Shown: positions 1 through 10,000 of the stretch, piece after piece
Numbering within the stretch: position 1 is the stretch's first letter
Layout: each line of letters opens with the position of its first letter
NCBI GenBank assembly: GCA_030427205.1
Contig: JAUHXC010000001.1
Span: 992,001 to 1,056,000 of the forward strand
DNA from: a bacterium
GTDB taxonomy: Bacteria > Myxococcota_A > Bradymonadia > UBA7976 > UBA1532
Direction of reading: 5' to 3'
Length of the DNA stretch: 64,000 nt
Notes under the pieces: model-generated
Seen by the model: only the letters and a program-made list of their open reading frames with translations
What the model was told of the DNA's origin: nothing
Database searches by the model: none
Position numbers and translations under genes: made by a program

Positions 1-1
1 C

Positions 2-790
2 GGCGGCGGGGCGCAGGGCAACGTCACCGCGCAGGCGATCACCGCGATGCGGCGCTCGATCGCCCACATCGACGGGGCGCACAACCCGTTCCCCGCGGCG
101 GGCGGCAGCGATCAGGAGACCGTCGAAGAGGCCAAGGTGCGCGGCCCGCACCTCATCAAGAGCCGCAACCGGGCGGTGACCGCATCGGATTACGAGTGGT
201 TGACCCGGCAGGCGAGCAACGGCATCGCCCGGGCGCGCTGCCTCGAGACCATCGGCCGCGAGGGCGACGTCACCGTGGTCGTCGTGCCCAAGCTCGACGA
301 GCGCCGGCTCGACCTGACCCAGAAGCTGGTGCCGTCCACCGAGCTGTTGCGGCGGGTGAAGCACTTCCTCGACGAGCGGCGGCTGTTGACCACCCGGCTG
401 CACGTCGTGCGTCCGCGCTATGTCGAGGTCAGCATCGAGATCGAGGTGATCCGCACCACGTCGGGCCGCAGCGAGGCCCTGCGCCGGGCGGTCGAGCATC
501 GGCTGCGCACCTTCCTGCACCCGCTGGTCGGCGGGCGGGACGGCAACGGCTGGCCCTTCGGGCGCAACGTGCTCAAGCTCGACCTGTACCACGTCATCGA
601 AGGCATCGACGGGGTCGACGTGGTGCACCGCATCCGGCTCATCGACGAGGACCGCCGGGCGGGGGTCGATCTGGTCGGCGTGCAGGGGCAGGTCGACCAG
701 ATCAAGCTGCGCCCCGACGAGCTGGTGCACCTGGTGCACGTCGAAGTCATCGAGAAGCCGCGGGAGCAGTTTGCCCGCGACAACCGCTAG
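2..790 (+). CDS. Baseplate J-like protein of a contractile injection system (5'-truncated by window edge)
   Basis: C-terminal 262 residues of a putative baseplate assembly protein (gpJ/baseplate_J family of phage tail-like and extracellular contractile injection systems), a wedge component at the base of the sheath. The frame is open from base 2, so the start lies upstream of the window. Visible signatures are the glycine-rich GGGAQGN segment, NPFPAAGGSDQETVEEAK, the RAVTASDYE stretch that marks the conserved core, and the late motif WPFGRNVLKLDLYHVIEGI typical of the family's C-terminus. The gene ends 13 bp before the tail protein I gene, in the usual J-then-I order of such loci. The missing N-terminus prevents assigning a subfamily (phage remnant, T6SS-like or eCIS). 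Family is quite certain; the system type is inferred from neighbours. Confidence 0.85.
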   Translation, partial: GGGAQGNVTAQAITAMRRSIAHIDGAHNPFPAAGGSDQETVEEAKVRGPHLIKSRNRAVTASDYEWLTRQASNGIARARCLETIGREGDVTVVVVPKLDERRLDLTQKLVPSTELLRRVKHFLDERRLLTTRLHVVRPRYVEVSIEIEVIRTTSGRSEALRRAVEHRLRTFLHPLVGGRDGNGWPFGRNVLKLDLYHVIEGIDGVDVVHRIRLIDEDRRAGVDLVGVQGQVDQIKLRPDELVHLVHVEVIEKPREQFARDNR

Positions 791-803
791 GAGTCTGTAG
801 CCG

Positions 804-1700
804 GTGCGTCAGCCCCGCGAAATCGTCAGCCGCACGGTGCGCCTGCCTCAGGTGAGCGGCCTGACTCTGGACAACGCCCGCCTGATGCTGCGCAACACCG
901 GCATCGAAGCGGGGGCGGTGCGGCTGCGTTACGCCGAGGCCTATCGGCCCGAAGACGAGGTCATCGAGCAGCGCCCGCCCGCCGGCTCGCTGGTGCCGGT
1001 CGACGACCCCGTCGAGCTCATCGTCAGCCGGCGCAGCCTGTTGCATCACCTGCCGCAGGTCTATCAGAAGTCCGACCGCAACGGCGGGCACTTCCTGCGC
1101 GAGTTCTTGTGGGTCTTCGACCACATCTTCGGCGACCTGCAGCGCCGGCTGGACCGGCTGCACACCTACTTCGACCCGCTCGAGAGCCCGCAGGAGTTCC
1201 TCTCCTGGCTCGCCGGCTGGGTCGCGCTGGCCATCGACCAGGACTGGCCCGAGGCCAAGCAGCGCAAGCTCATCCGCCAGGCGATCGACATGTACGGGCT
1301 GCGCGGCACCGTGCGCGGGCTCAAGCTCTTCTTGTCGATCTTCACCGGCATCGAGCCCAAGATCACCGAGAACGAGTGGCCCTACGACGGCTTCCGGGTC
1401 GGGGTGACGGTGATCGGGGTCGACTCGATCATCCTCTCGCCGGTCGACCTGGCCCACAGCTTCGTGGTCGAGATGACCGACTTCGGCGACCTCGAAGACG
1501 CGATGATCCTCAAGCTGCACGAGATCATCCTCATGGAGAAGCCGGCGCACACCGCCTACTGCCTGCTCTTCCCCAAGAGTGAAGAGCTGGCGAACCCCGA
1601 CGGCTACGTCATCGGGTTCACCCCGCTGGGCGTCGAGGAAGCCCGTATGGCACGGGGTCCGGTGTCCACCCCCGACGAAGACTCAGACGATACGGAGTGA
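804..1700 (+). CDS. Phage tail protein I (baseplate wedge) with N-terminal PASTA domain
   Basis: 298 residues from a GTG start. Residues about 1-75 read as a PASTA domain (LPQVSGLTLDNARLMLRNTG, then QRPPAGSLVPVDDPVELIVS). The rest matches the tail protein I (gpI) family: LLHHLPQVYQ, FLREFLWVFDHIFGDLQRRLD, a YFDPLESP segment, WLAGWVAL and the RKLIRQAIDMYGLRGTVRGL motif. Tail protein I closes the baseplate wedge together with the J protein encoded just upstream. PASTA domains are best known from penicillin-binding proteins and Ser/Thr kinases, where they contact peptidoglycan, so this fusion may link the baseplate to the cell wall; that role is inference. The gene sits 3 bp before the next gene, implying one operon. 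Confidence 0.85.
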   Translation: MRQPREIVSRTVRLPQVSGLTLDNARLMLRNTGIEAGAVRLRYAEAYRPEDEVIEQRPPAGSLVPVDDPVELIVSRRSLLHHLPQVYQKSDRNGGHFLREFLWVFDHIFGDLQRRLDRLHTYFDPLESPQEFLSWLAGWVALAIDQDWPEAKQRKLIRQAIDMYGLRGTVRGLKLFLSIFTGIEPKITENEWPYDGFRVGVTVIGVDSIILSPVDLAHSFVVEMTDFGDLEDAMILKLHEIILMEKPAHTAYCLLFPKSEELANPDGYVIGFTPLGVEEARMARGPVSTPDEDSDDTE

Positions 1701-1703
1701 CCC

Positions 1704-3284
1704 ATGGCCGAGCTCCCCTTCAAGCGGATCAACTTCTTCAAGGGGTTTCTGACCACCGAAGACGACTGGAACGACGCCGAGCGGTATCACGTCGAGAAGC
1801 GCAAGCTGCACAACCGCGCGTTCCATGCGCCGGGGGTGGTGCCGGGCTACGGCGACGAGCTGCGGGTCTCCAGCCGCGGGCGTGGTGACCTGTCGATCGA
1901 GGTGGGCAGCGGCTACGCCATCGACGGCCGGGGCCACGACATCCTCGTGCCCGAGAAGCAGATCCACACCCTCAACCCGGGCAACTTCAAGCTGCCGGCG
2001 ACGATCTACGTGGTGCTGCGCTACGTCGAGGAGTACGACGACTTCATCTCGTACCGGCAGAACCTCGACTACAAGGGCCACCGGCGCATCAAGGAGATCG
2101 CCAAGATCGACTTCTCGATCGTCGAGCCCGACATCACCACCGAGGTCGAGCTGGCCCGCATCTCGCTCGAGAAGGGCGCGCGGCGGGTGGTCGACGCCCG
2201 CGACCCCTACCGCCCCGACGCCAACGAGATCGACCTGCGCTACGTGCGCCGGGCGGGGGTGGCCGGGGTGCGGCTGCGGCCCGACGTGCTGCAGCGCCTC
2301 GACGAGGCGATCCAGCTCGAAAAGCAGATCATGAAGTTCCTGGCCCGCGAGAAGAAGATCATCTCGGCCCAGGACGCGCTGCACGCGCTGATCAGCCTCG
2401 AGATGATCCTCAAGACGGCCTATGTCGACCACGCCAACATCTGGGACCTGCTGCGCATCATCGTGCAGCTCAAGCGCGAGGTGGTGCTCGAGGTCGAGCG
2501 GCGGGTGCCGCGGCTGTCGGCGGCCAAGGAGTTCGGCGGCTTCAAGAAGAACGTCGACATCCTGCAGGGGCTCGTCGTCGAGCGGCGGCGGACCGACGAG
2601 GGCCTGGAGAACATCATCACCTACAAGATGAAGGCCTGTCAGTCGATCGAGAACCTGATGGGCGTCATCCGGGCCGAAGAGAGCGAGGTCAAGGCCATCG
2701 AGGTCGCGCCGAGCAAGGGGGCCGGCGGGGCGATCGACCTCAACCGCTACCTGCCCGGCGGCATCGCCTACGAAGAGATCAAGGTGCGCAGCCAGCCGTT
2801 CACCGAGACCATCGTGGTCGACGGCGACGAGTGGGTGCTCGTCGATACCATCGACGTGCTCGACGCCGAGAGCGAGACCGAGCACGGCTTCGTCATCCGG
2901 GAGGCCAAGGACACCTACCGGACCCGGCAGAAGCTGCGCTACCCCGACGGCACGGTGATCGAAGACCGCGGCATCGCCCACGAGGGCGGCTTCTGCGAGT
3001 TCAACGTCAACAACGTCACCCCGCACCACGACCTGGTGATCATCCGCCGCATGGACTACGTGCACGGCGAGTATCAGGCCGAGCTGCACGTCGACGGGAC
3101 CCGGATCGATCGGATCCTCAACTGCGATGGTGAGGACCGCAAGCACCGCTGGCGCAACTGGCCGTACATCGTGCCGGCGCAGTACATCAACAGCGAGCGC
3201 ATCCACATCAAGCAGGTGATGCTCACCGCCGACCGCGACATCAACATGTTCCGCTACTGGTTCTATCAGCCCAGCGCCAAGTAG
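1704..3284 (+). CDS. Conserved structural protein of the injection-system locus, function unknown
   Basis: 526 residues, no signal peptide or membrane segment. The N-terminus (LPFKRINFFKGFLTTEDDW, then KRKLHNRAFHAPG, and a VGSGYAIDGRGHDILVPE segment) resembles proteins commonly encoded after tail protein I in contractile-injection loci, where they are thought to be baseplate-associated; I cannot name a characterised family. Residues about 200-310 are rich in charged helices (LEKQIMKFLAREKKIISAQDALHALISLEMILK), and the last 150 residues look beta-rich and could form a fibre- or spike-like module. Start ATG follows the previous stop by 3 bp, so it is almost certainly co-translated with the tail gene. 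A structural or tail-fibre-adaptor role is inference from position. Confidence 0.6.
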   Translation: MAELPFKRINFFKGFLTTEDDWNDAERYHVEKRKLHNRAFHAPGVVPGYGDELRVSSRGRGDLSIEVGSGYAIDGRGHDILVPEKQIHTLNPGNFKLPATIYVVLRYVEEYDDFISYRQNLDYKGHRRIKEIAKIDFSIVEPDITTEVELARISLEKGARRVVDARDPYRPDANEIDLRYVRRAGVAGVRLRPDVLQRLDEAIQLEKQIMKFLAREKKIISAQDALHALISLEMILKTAYVDHANIWDLLRIIVQLKREVVLEVERRVPRLSAAKEFGGFKKNVDILQGLVVERRRTDEGLENIITYKMKACQSIENLMGVIRAEESEVKAIEVAPSKGAGGAIDLNRYLPGGIAYEEIKVRSQPFTETIVVDGDEWVLVDTIDVLDAESETEHGFVIREAKDTYRTRQKLRYPDGTVIEDRGIAHEGGFCEFNVNNVTPHHDLVIIRRMDYVHGEYQAELHVDGTRIDRILNCDGEDRKHRWRNWPYIVPAQYINSERIHIKQVMLTADRDINMFRYWFYQPSAK

Positions 3285-3404
3285 CCCGCGCCGCGGCCGC
3301 GCGCGCCGGCCCCATCGGCGCTCGACTTGCCTTGTGGCGCGCCCTGGGCCAACATCAAAGAGTTGCCGGCCACCCCGCCGCAGACCGTCGAGAACCGGAA
3401 GACC

Positions 3405-4172
3405 ATGCGTGACCCCTTCGAGTACCTCAAAGACCGAGTCGAAGGCCGGGTCATGCGCAAGGTCAACCGCAAGAAGGCCGAGGTCAACGGGGTGGTCAAC
3501 AAAGCCAGCCGAAGCGTGGCCGACAAGGCGGAAGGTGCCTACGACAGCCGCTTCAGTGGCAAGCAAGGCGCCGGCGCGGCGCAGGCGGCTCAGGCCGAGA
3601 AGAAGAAGAAGAAGATGAGCTGGTGGCCTTTTGGCGGCGATGACGATGAGGTCGAGGTTCCTGCCTGCGGGAACTGCGGGAACGAGGTCGACGCGTCGTG
3701 GCGGGCGTGTCCCCACTGCGGGGCCCAGCTCGGCGGCGCGCCCGTCGAGGCGCCGCTGCCGGCGGGCCAGGCGCCCTTGCCGGCGGGGGCCGCGGTGCCC
3801 GTACCTCAGCCGGTCGCCGGCGGCAGCCAGCGCACCGTGGCCATCGACCTCAGCGAGGCGGTCCCCCAGAAGCGGGAGGTCGTCGGCTGGCTCGTGGTCA
3901 TGAGCGGCACCCAGAAGGGCGTCGACTTCCGGATCTACACCGGGCTCAACAACATCGGTGCTGCGGCCGACAACGACATCGTCGTCACCGACGAGTACCT
4001 GTCGTCGCGCCACTCGATGATCCGCTACGAAGACGGGCGCTACGAGCTGATCGACAACGGCTCGACCAACGGCAGCTTCGTCAACGAGAAGCGCATCAAC
4101 CGCGAAGAGCTCATCGACAACGATACCATCCGCCTCGGTCGCACCGAGCTGCGGTTCAAGGCCTTGTACTGA
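3405..4172 (+). CDS. Cytoplasmic zinc-ribbon / FHA-domain protein
   Basis: 255 residues. Start chosen at the ATG giving MRDPFEYLKDRVEGR; an upstream in-frame ATG at 3327 would add residues that do not look coding. Order: a basic, probably helical N-terminus (1-60) ending in a five-lysine run, a double CxxC zinc ribbon at about 88-106 (CGNCG...CPHCG), an Ala/Pro linker, then a complete FHA domain at about 160-250 with the conserved core GLNNIGAAADNDIVV, SSRHSMI and NGSTNGSFVNEKRI. FHA domains bind phosphothreonine. The architecture parallels the next gene but lacks the secreted part. A Ser/Thr kinase is encoded at 10547 in the same direction, so this is a plausible reader of its phosphorylation (inference). 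Confidence 0.75.
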   Translation: MRDPFEYLKDRVEGRVMRKVNRKKAEVNGVVNKASRSVADKAEGAYDSRFSGKQGAGAAQAAQAEKKKKKMSWWPFGGDDDEVEVPACGNCGNEVDASWRACPHCGAQLGGAPVEAPLPAGQAPLPAGAAVPVPQPVAGGSQRTVAIDLSEAVPQKREVVGWLVVMSGTQKGVDFRIYTGLNNIGAAADNDIVVTDEYLSSRHSMIRYEDGRYELIDNGSTNGSFVNEKRINREELIDNDTIRLGRTELRFKALY

Positions 4173-4218
4173 GGGCTTGGGCCGGGCACCGGCCCTCGCA
4201 CCACTGCGGGAGACGAGC

Positions 4219-5733
4219 ATGATCCGTCCTGCCACGGGTCGGGGGCGGGCCCCGGCGATGATGGTCGCCTTGTTGACGCTGTTCGCCGGCTGCGCCGTAT
4301 GGGTCGGCCCGGCGGCGGCGCAGGACAAGCAGCGGGGCAATCGCTTCCTGCGGCTGGACGCGGTGGACACCACCGGAGTGCCCACCGGCAAGGATCTGGT
4401 GCTCTTCACCAGCTTCCTCGACAAGCAGGGCAAGCCGGTGCCGGTGCCCGCCGACGGGGCCTGGACGGTCTACTACGACGGCGAGCAGGCGGGCGGTGAG
4501 TCCCAGGTGCGCCTGCGGCGGGAGACCGAGCACCCGGTCAACCTGGTGGTGGTGCTCGGCGCGACGGCGACGATCGAGAGCGCGCTGCCGTCGGCCCGCG
4601 AGGCGCTCGGCGAGCTGCTGAGCAACCTGGGCACCGTCGACAACTCGGCGGCCATTCGCTACACCGACGTGGTCAACGCCGCCTCGAGCCTCAGCCCCAA
4701 GCACGACGACAGCGTCGACTTCGTGATGAAGAAGGCCGAGACCGGGGCATCGCCGCCGCTCTACAAGGCGATCGCGCGCGGGCTCGAGTTCTTCCCGTCC
4801 ACGTTCGAGACCTATGGCCCCAACCGCATGATGTTCGTCATCACCGACGGGGCCGACGTCAACGACCGCGACGATCGGGCGGTCAAGAGCCAGGTCGAGA
4901 GCCTGCAGGCCGTCGCCCGCGACCTCAACGTGCGCATCACCGTGCTCGGGGTCGATGTGGACGGCATCGGCAAGTTCGACTTCGTGCGCGAGCTCGGCCC
5001 GGCCACCGGCGGCTCGTTCGCCAAGGCCAATACCCCCGCCGAGGTCAAGACCCAGACCGATACCTTCGCCTCCGAGCTGCGCGGGCAGTACGTCATCACC
5101 GTCAAGCCCGACGGGCTGCCGGCGCAGACCGAGGTCGGCTTCAAGGTCGAGCTGGGCCATGGCGGTCAGGTCTATGCCACCGACCCGGTCATGCGCATGA
5201 CCCCCGAGGTGCCGAGCAACCTCATGCTCTACCTCGCCATCGGCGGCGGGGCCCTGCTCGGCCTCATCGTGCTCATCCTGCTCATCCGGGGCATCGTGCG
5301 CGCGCTCGCACGGCGCGGGGATGACGGCCCGGTGGTGGCGGAGGTCGGACTGCGCACCTGCGGACAGTGCGCCAACCAGATCCCCGAAGAGTGGAAGGTC
5401 TGCCAGTACTGCGAGGCCTTGCCGCACCATGGCCGGCTGACGGTGATCGGCGGCGAGGGGGTCGACGAGTGGCTCACCGGCCGGGTCTTCTTCATCAAGG
5501 AGAGCCAGTCGAGCATCGGCGCCGCCGACAACAACAACATCGTGCTCAAGGTGGCCGGGGTCTCCCAGCGCCACGCCGGGATCCAGGTGCAGGACGGCCG
5601 CTTCGAACTGGCCGACTTCGGCAGCAGCAACGGCACCTACATCAACGGCGCCCGCATCAGCAAACAGTTCCTCAAGACGGGTGACGAGCTGATGTTCGGC
5701 CCGACCAAGGTCGAGTTCAAACTCAAGAAGTGA
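4219..5733 (+). CDS. Membrane-anchored vWA-like protein with cytoplasmic zinc ribbon and FHA domain
   Basis: 504 residues; the ATG at 4219 has GGGAG 6-10 bases upstream, preferred over an ATG at 4177. A signal peptide (about 1-35, ending AAAQ) is followed by an exported vWA-like domain (about 75-320: LVVVLGATATIESAL, then FVITDGADVND), one membrane helix at about 333-355, a cytoplasmic CxxC...CxxC zinc ribbon (CGQC...CQYC, about 380-398) and a C-terminal FHA domain (SSIGAADNNNIV, SQRHAGI, SSNGTYINGARI). The first MIDAS motif normally reads DxSxS; here the aspartate is absent (GATAT), so metal-dependent adhesion is doubtful. Topology suggests transmitting an envelope signal to a phosphothreonine reader, or the reverse. 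It pairs with the preceding FHA protein. Confidence 0.75.
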   Translation: MIRPATGRGRAPAMMVALLTLFAGCAVWVGPAAAQDKQRGNRFLRLDAVDTTGVPTGKDLVLFTSFLDKQGKPVPVPADGAWTVYYDGEQAGGESQVRLRRETEHPVNLVVVLGATATIESALPSAREALGELLSNLGTVDNSAAIRYTDVVNAASSLSPKHDDSVDFVMKKAETGASPPLYKAIARGLEFFPSTFETYGPNRMMFVITDGADVNDRDDRAVKSQVESLQAVARDLNVRITVLGVDVDGIGKFDFVRELGPATGGSFAKANTPAEVKTQTDTFASELRGQYVITVKPDGLPAQTEVGFKVELGHGGQVYATDPVMRMTPEVPSNLMLYLAIGGGALLGLIVLILLIRGIVRALARRGDDGPVVAEVGLRTCGQCANQIPEEWKVCQYCEALPHHGRLTVIGGEGVDEWLTGRVFFIKESQSSIGAADNNNIVLKVAGVSQRHAGIQVQDGRFELADFGSSNGTYINGARISKQFLKTGDELMFGPTKVEFKLKK

Positions 5734-5768
5734 CGCCGCGGGGCGGCAAAGCCGCTCGTGCGCGAAAG

Positions 5769-5798
5769 TTGCGGCGCTTCGGATGGCTCCCGTACGAT
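5769..5798 (+). promoter_or_regulatory. Candidate sigma70-type promoter
   Basis: TTGCGG (5769-5774), an 18-bp spacer and TACGAT (5793-5798) lie in the 156-bp gap before the TPR/PEGA gene. The -10 matches four of six consensus positions and the -35 three of six, so this is weak. It would give a leader of about 85 nt. Confidence 0.3.
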
Positions 5799-5889
5799 GG
5801 GGCCGCTTTTTCGGACGGTCGGCGCGAAGGCGACGGCGCCGCTGCGCGGTGCCCATGGCGCTCTTCGCCGGATCGGTGGAGGTCGCCCG

Positions 5890-7035
5890 GTGAACCGTGG
5901 CTGGCGTATCGCAGGTCTCGTCTTCTGTCTGGCGCTCGGTGCGCCGACGATCACCCTGGCCCAATCGGCGGAGTACTCCGCCGCCAAGCAGCGCGGGTCG
6001 AGCGCGTTTCGCGAGGGACGCTTCGAGGAGGCCGCCGAGTACTTCAAGGAGGCATTCTCGATCGAGCCCCGGGGCAATCTGCTCTACAACATCGGGCTCT
6101 GCTACGAGAAGGCCAACCGCCCCGAAGAGGCGGTGAAGTTCTACCAGCGCTTCGTGCAGGCCCTGCCCAACTCGCCCAAGCGGCCGGCGGTGCAGCGCAA
6201 GATCGACGAGCTCAAGGCCGACCTCGAGGGCCAGTACCAGGAGGTCAACGTCGCGACCTCGCCGCCCGACGCGGTGATCTTCGTCGACGACAAGGCCAAG
6301 GGGGCGCTGGGCCGCTCGCCGGTGAGCTTCAAGCTGCTGCCCGGCAGCTACGTCATCATCGCGGAGCTGCCCGGCCACGAGCCCGCCCGGCAGCGCATCG
6401 AGCTCACCGAGTCGGTGCCGGCCATGGTCGACCTGGTGCTCATCCCCAGCGACGAGGTCGGCACGGTCACCTTCCTGGTCTCCGAGCGCAACGCCGACGT
6501 CATGGTCGACGGCCGCCGGGTCGGTCGCAGCCCGATCACCGAGCCGCTGCGGCTGCGGGCCGGCCCCCACGACGTGCTGGTGATGAAGCCCGGCTTTGCG
6601 CCCTACAAGCAGAAGATCGACGTGCCGGCGGGCGGTGAGAAGCGCCTGCAGGTCCAGCTCGCCGACGAAGCGGGCGGCAACCTGTCGGGCGGCGGTGGCG
6701 GCGGCGGCGGCAGCGTCTGGCCCTGGGTCACCATGGGCGTGGGCGTGGCCGCGGTCGGGGCCGGGGTCTTCACCGGGCTCTCGGCCCAGAACCTCTACGA
6801 CCAGCTCGACGAGAAGCGTCAGGCGCAGGAGCTCATCGCCGCGCAGGACATCGACACCGGCAACAACCTGGTGCTCTACACCAATCTGGCCTTCGGCATC
6901 GGCGGCGCGGCGATCATCGGCGGGCTGACCTGGTGGCTGCTCGACGACAGCGGCCCCGACCGCTCCGGCGGGGTCCAGCTCGGCGGCGGCGCCTCGTCCG
7001 ACGGGGCGATGATCCAGATCATGGGGGCTTTCTGA
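5890..7035 (+). CDS. TPR and PEGA-domain membrane protein
   Basis: 381 residues from a GTG with a strong GGAGGT six bases upstream (5878-5883). Signal peptide about 1-25 (LVFCLALGAPTITLAQ). Residues 27-110 form a TPR region (GSSAFREGRFEEAAEYFKEA, YNIGLCYEKANRPEEAVKFYQ). Two PEGA-type beta domains follow (about 118-185 and 190-255; SPPDAVIFVDDKAKGALGRSP and a second VMVDGRRVGRSPI unit). A poly-glycine linker (about 268-276) leads to two hydrophobic helices. PEGA domains are surface beta-sandwiches frequent in myxobacteria and often sit beside Ser/Thr kinases. The stop overlaps the next start (TGATG), so the next gene is translationally coupled. Function otherwise unknown. Confidence 0.75.
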   Translation: MNRGWRIAGLVFCLALGAPTITLAQSAEYSAAKQRGSSAFREGRFEEAAEYFKEAFSIEPRGNLLYNIGLCYEKANRPEEAVKFYQRFVQALPNSPKRPAVQRKIDELKADLEGQYQEVNVATSPPDAVIFVDDKAKGALGRSPVSFKLLPGSYVIIAELPGHEPARQRIELTESVPAMVDLVLIPSDEVGTVTFLVSERNADVMVDGRRVGRSPITEPLRLRAGPHDVLVMKPGFAPYKQKIDVPAGGEKRLQVQLADEAGGNLSGGGGGGGGSVWPWVTMGVGVAAVGAGVFTGLSAQNLYDQLDEKRQAQELIAAQDIDTGNNLVLYTNLAFGIGGAAIIGGLTWWLLDDSGPDRSGGVQLGGGASSDGAMIQIMGAF

Positions 7036-10000
7036 TGACCACTCGACGCCTGCTGACCGCCGGCTGCGCGCTGTCGGCCCTGCTGCTCGGTGGCTGCACC
7101 CTCGACTTCGAGGACTTCCGTCCGTACACCGAAGACCAGCCGCCGGTCGCCGCCGACGGCGGCATGGAGGACTTCGACGTCTTCGTGCCGCCCGACCGGG
7201 GCATGGTCGACATCGACATGCAGCCCGACGTCGACCTCGACCGGGACGACGACGGCGTCAACGACGACGCCGACAACTGCCCCGACGTCGCCAACCCCGA
7301 CCAGGCCGACTTCGACGGCGACGGCATCGGCGACCTGTGCGACGACGACGCCGACGGCGACGGCGCGCCCGACGACGTCGACAACTGCCTCATGCTGGCG
7401 AATGAAGACCAGCTCGACCTCGACCGGGACGGCGAAGGCGACGCGTGCGACGACGACGCCGACGGCGACGGCCTCGACGCCGCGGCCGAAGCCTTGGCCG
7501 GCACCGATCCCCGACGGGCCGACACCGACGGGGACGCCATCGCCGACGGGGACGACAGCTGCCCGCTGCGCCCGTCGCGGGCCGACTTCGACAACGACAT
7601 GGACGGCTACGGCGACGCCTGCGACGAAGACGACGACGGCGACGGCGTGCGCGACTGGGCCGACGTCTGCCCGGGCACGGCCGATCCGGAGCAGAACCCC
7701 GAGCTGTGCGTCGGCGACCGCGACGGCGACGGGGTCGGCGACGACGTCGACAACTGCCCCTATATCGCCAACCCGCCGGTGATGGAGGGCGGCCCTCAGG
7801 AGAGCGCGCCCTGCGAATCGCAGTTCGCCACCATCACCTACAGCCGCTCGACCCGGGCGCTCGCGCCTTACCTCGAAGGCGTGGTCGCCGGCACGGCCGG
7901 CGGCGCCCTGGTGCTCGATCCGATCGCCGGGGTGCAGCGCAGCACCAACGCCGACGGCCTCGCCGGCAACCGCATCGCCGGGGTGTACATCGACGGCGAG
8001 CGCCGGCAGTGGTTCACCACCGATCGCGGCCTGACCGTCGTCCGGCCCGACGGCTTCGTCTTCAGCATGCACGCCGACGACCACGACGGCGGCCCGATGG
8101 GCGAGCTGCGCGAGGTGGCGGTGGGCGGCGGCGCGGTCTGGGTCAGCAGCGACGCCGGGCTCAACCGGCTCGACGAGACCGGCTGGGCCATGTTCGAGGG
8201 CCTGCCGCCCGGCGAGGTGCGCGGGCTCTACATCGACGGGCTCGACCGCCTCTGGGTGGCCACCGGCGGCGCCGTGGTCCGGATCGCCGCCGGCATGATC
8301 GAGGCCACCTACGACATGCTGCCCGACATCGGCAACATCACCGGCGTCGTCGACGACGGGCAGCGCGGCGTATGGGTGCTCGGCGACAACGGCGCGCTGC
8401 AGCTCGACGCCGAAGGCGCCGTCTCGCCCGCCGGCCCCTACGTGGGCTTCGGGGTGCGCGACATCGTCTCGGCGCCTTTCAACAACCGCTATCTGGCCAC
8501 CGACAGCGGCCTGCGCCGCATCGACCGCGACGGCCGCCTGCTGCCCACCGGCGTGCCCCGCGACGGCACCGTGCCGCCGCTGCCCTCCGCCGACCTGCGC
8601 GCCGTCGCCGAGGCGGCCGAAGAGGGCTTCTGGCTCGGCTCGGCCGCCGGGCTGCAGCGCATCGACAGCTACTTCGCCGCCTACGACAGCGAAGCGATCG
8701 GCGGTAACTGCGTGACCACCGCCGTGCGGGCCGGGGGTTATCTGTGGGTCGGCACCCGCCAGGGCGCCCTGGTCGTCGAGGCCGACGGCACCCTGCGCGC
8801 GCTCGAAGAGCTGCCCGGGCTCGAGGTCACCGCCATCGCGCGCTTCGGCGAGCAGGTCTGGATCGGCACCAACCAGGGCATCGGGGTCTACGACTTCGCC
8901 GGCGCGCCGGTCGTGCAGTATCAGCGCGGCGAAGGCGAGCTGCCCGACTTCGAGATCAGCGCGCTCGAGGTGGACGACCGCGGGGTCTACATCTGGATCG
9001 GCACCGACGGCGGCGGCCTGCTGCGCTACGGCGGGGAGGGCGAGTGGACGACGTTCAACGTCGCCAACGCGCCCAATGACTTCCTCTCCGACGACATCAT
9101 CTCGCTGGCCTACGGCGACGAGACCCTGTGGGTCGCTTCGCCGCTGGGGTTGAGCGTCTACGACGACGTCGAGGGCGCCTTCGCGCTGCCGGTCACCATT
9201 CAGGGCGGCCGCCTGCCCGCCGTGCCCGTATTCGACGTCGCCGTCGGCGGAGGCCGGGTCTTCGCCGCCACCGCGGCCGGGGTGGCGGTGCGCGGCCCCG
9301 ACGGGCTGTGGGTCACCCTGCGGCGTCAGGTGGGCGGCATCCCCAACGAGGCCGGCACCGACGGCGCGCGGGCGGTGGCCTACGACGGCACCAACCTCTG
9401 GATCCTGCTCGAAGTCAGCCGGCGCCTGGAGTACGGCAGCCTGCTGCGGCGCTCGCCCGACCCGGCCAACCGGGAGGGCTTCCAGCTCTACCCGCCGGCC
9501 GACGCCGGGTTGCCCGAGACGCCGGCGGCGTCCGGGGTCGACATGGACTGGGTGGAGAACGAGCTGAGCGTCTCGTTCTGCGGCAACGCCGACGATCCGG
9601 GCGGCTTCGGCCTGCTCGGCGGGCGCGGTCTCATCGAAGAGGACGTCTCCACCGGCGGCCTGCGCGGCGAGGGTGATCTGGCGGCTTTGACCGGCGGGCC
9701 CGGCGGCCAGCCGATGGTGGTCGGCCAGACCGCCGAGGGCCCGGTGGCCGATCTGATCGACCTCGAAGGGGTCATGCCCGTCACCCTGCCCGAGCTGGAC
9801 GTGCCGCCGGCGGCCTGTGGGGTGCCGGTGCAGGACGGCGACAACCTGTGGTGCGTCTTCGACGGTGTCGGCTTCGGCCGCCGCTTCGGCAACGAGCAGT
9901 GGAACCTCGGCCGGCGCGAGGCGATCCCGGCGCTGGGTGAGGGCGACCTGCGCGATATCGTCGTGCAGAGCGACACGGTGGCCTGGCTGGCCAGCGCCGA

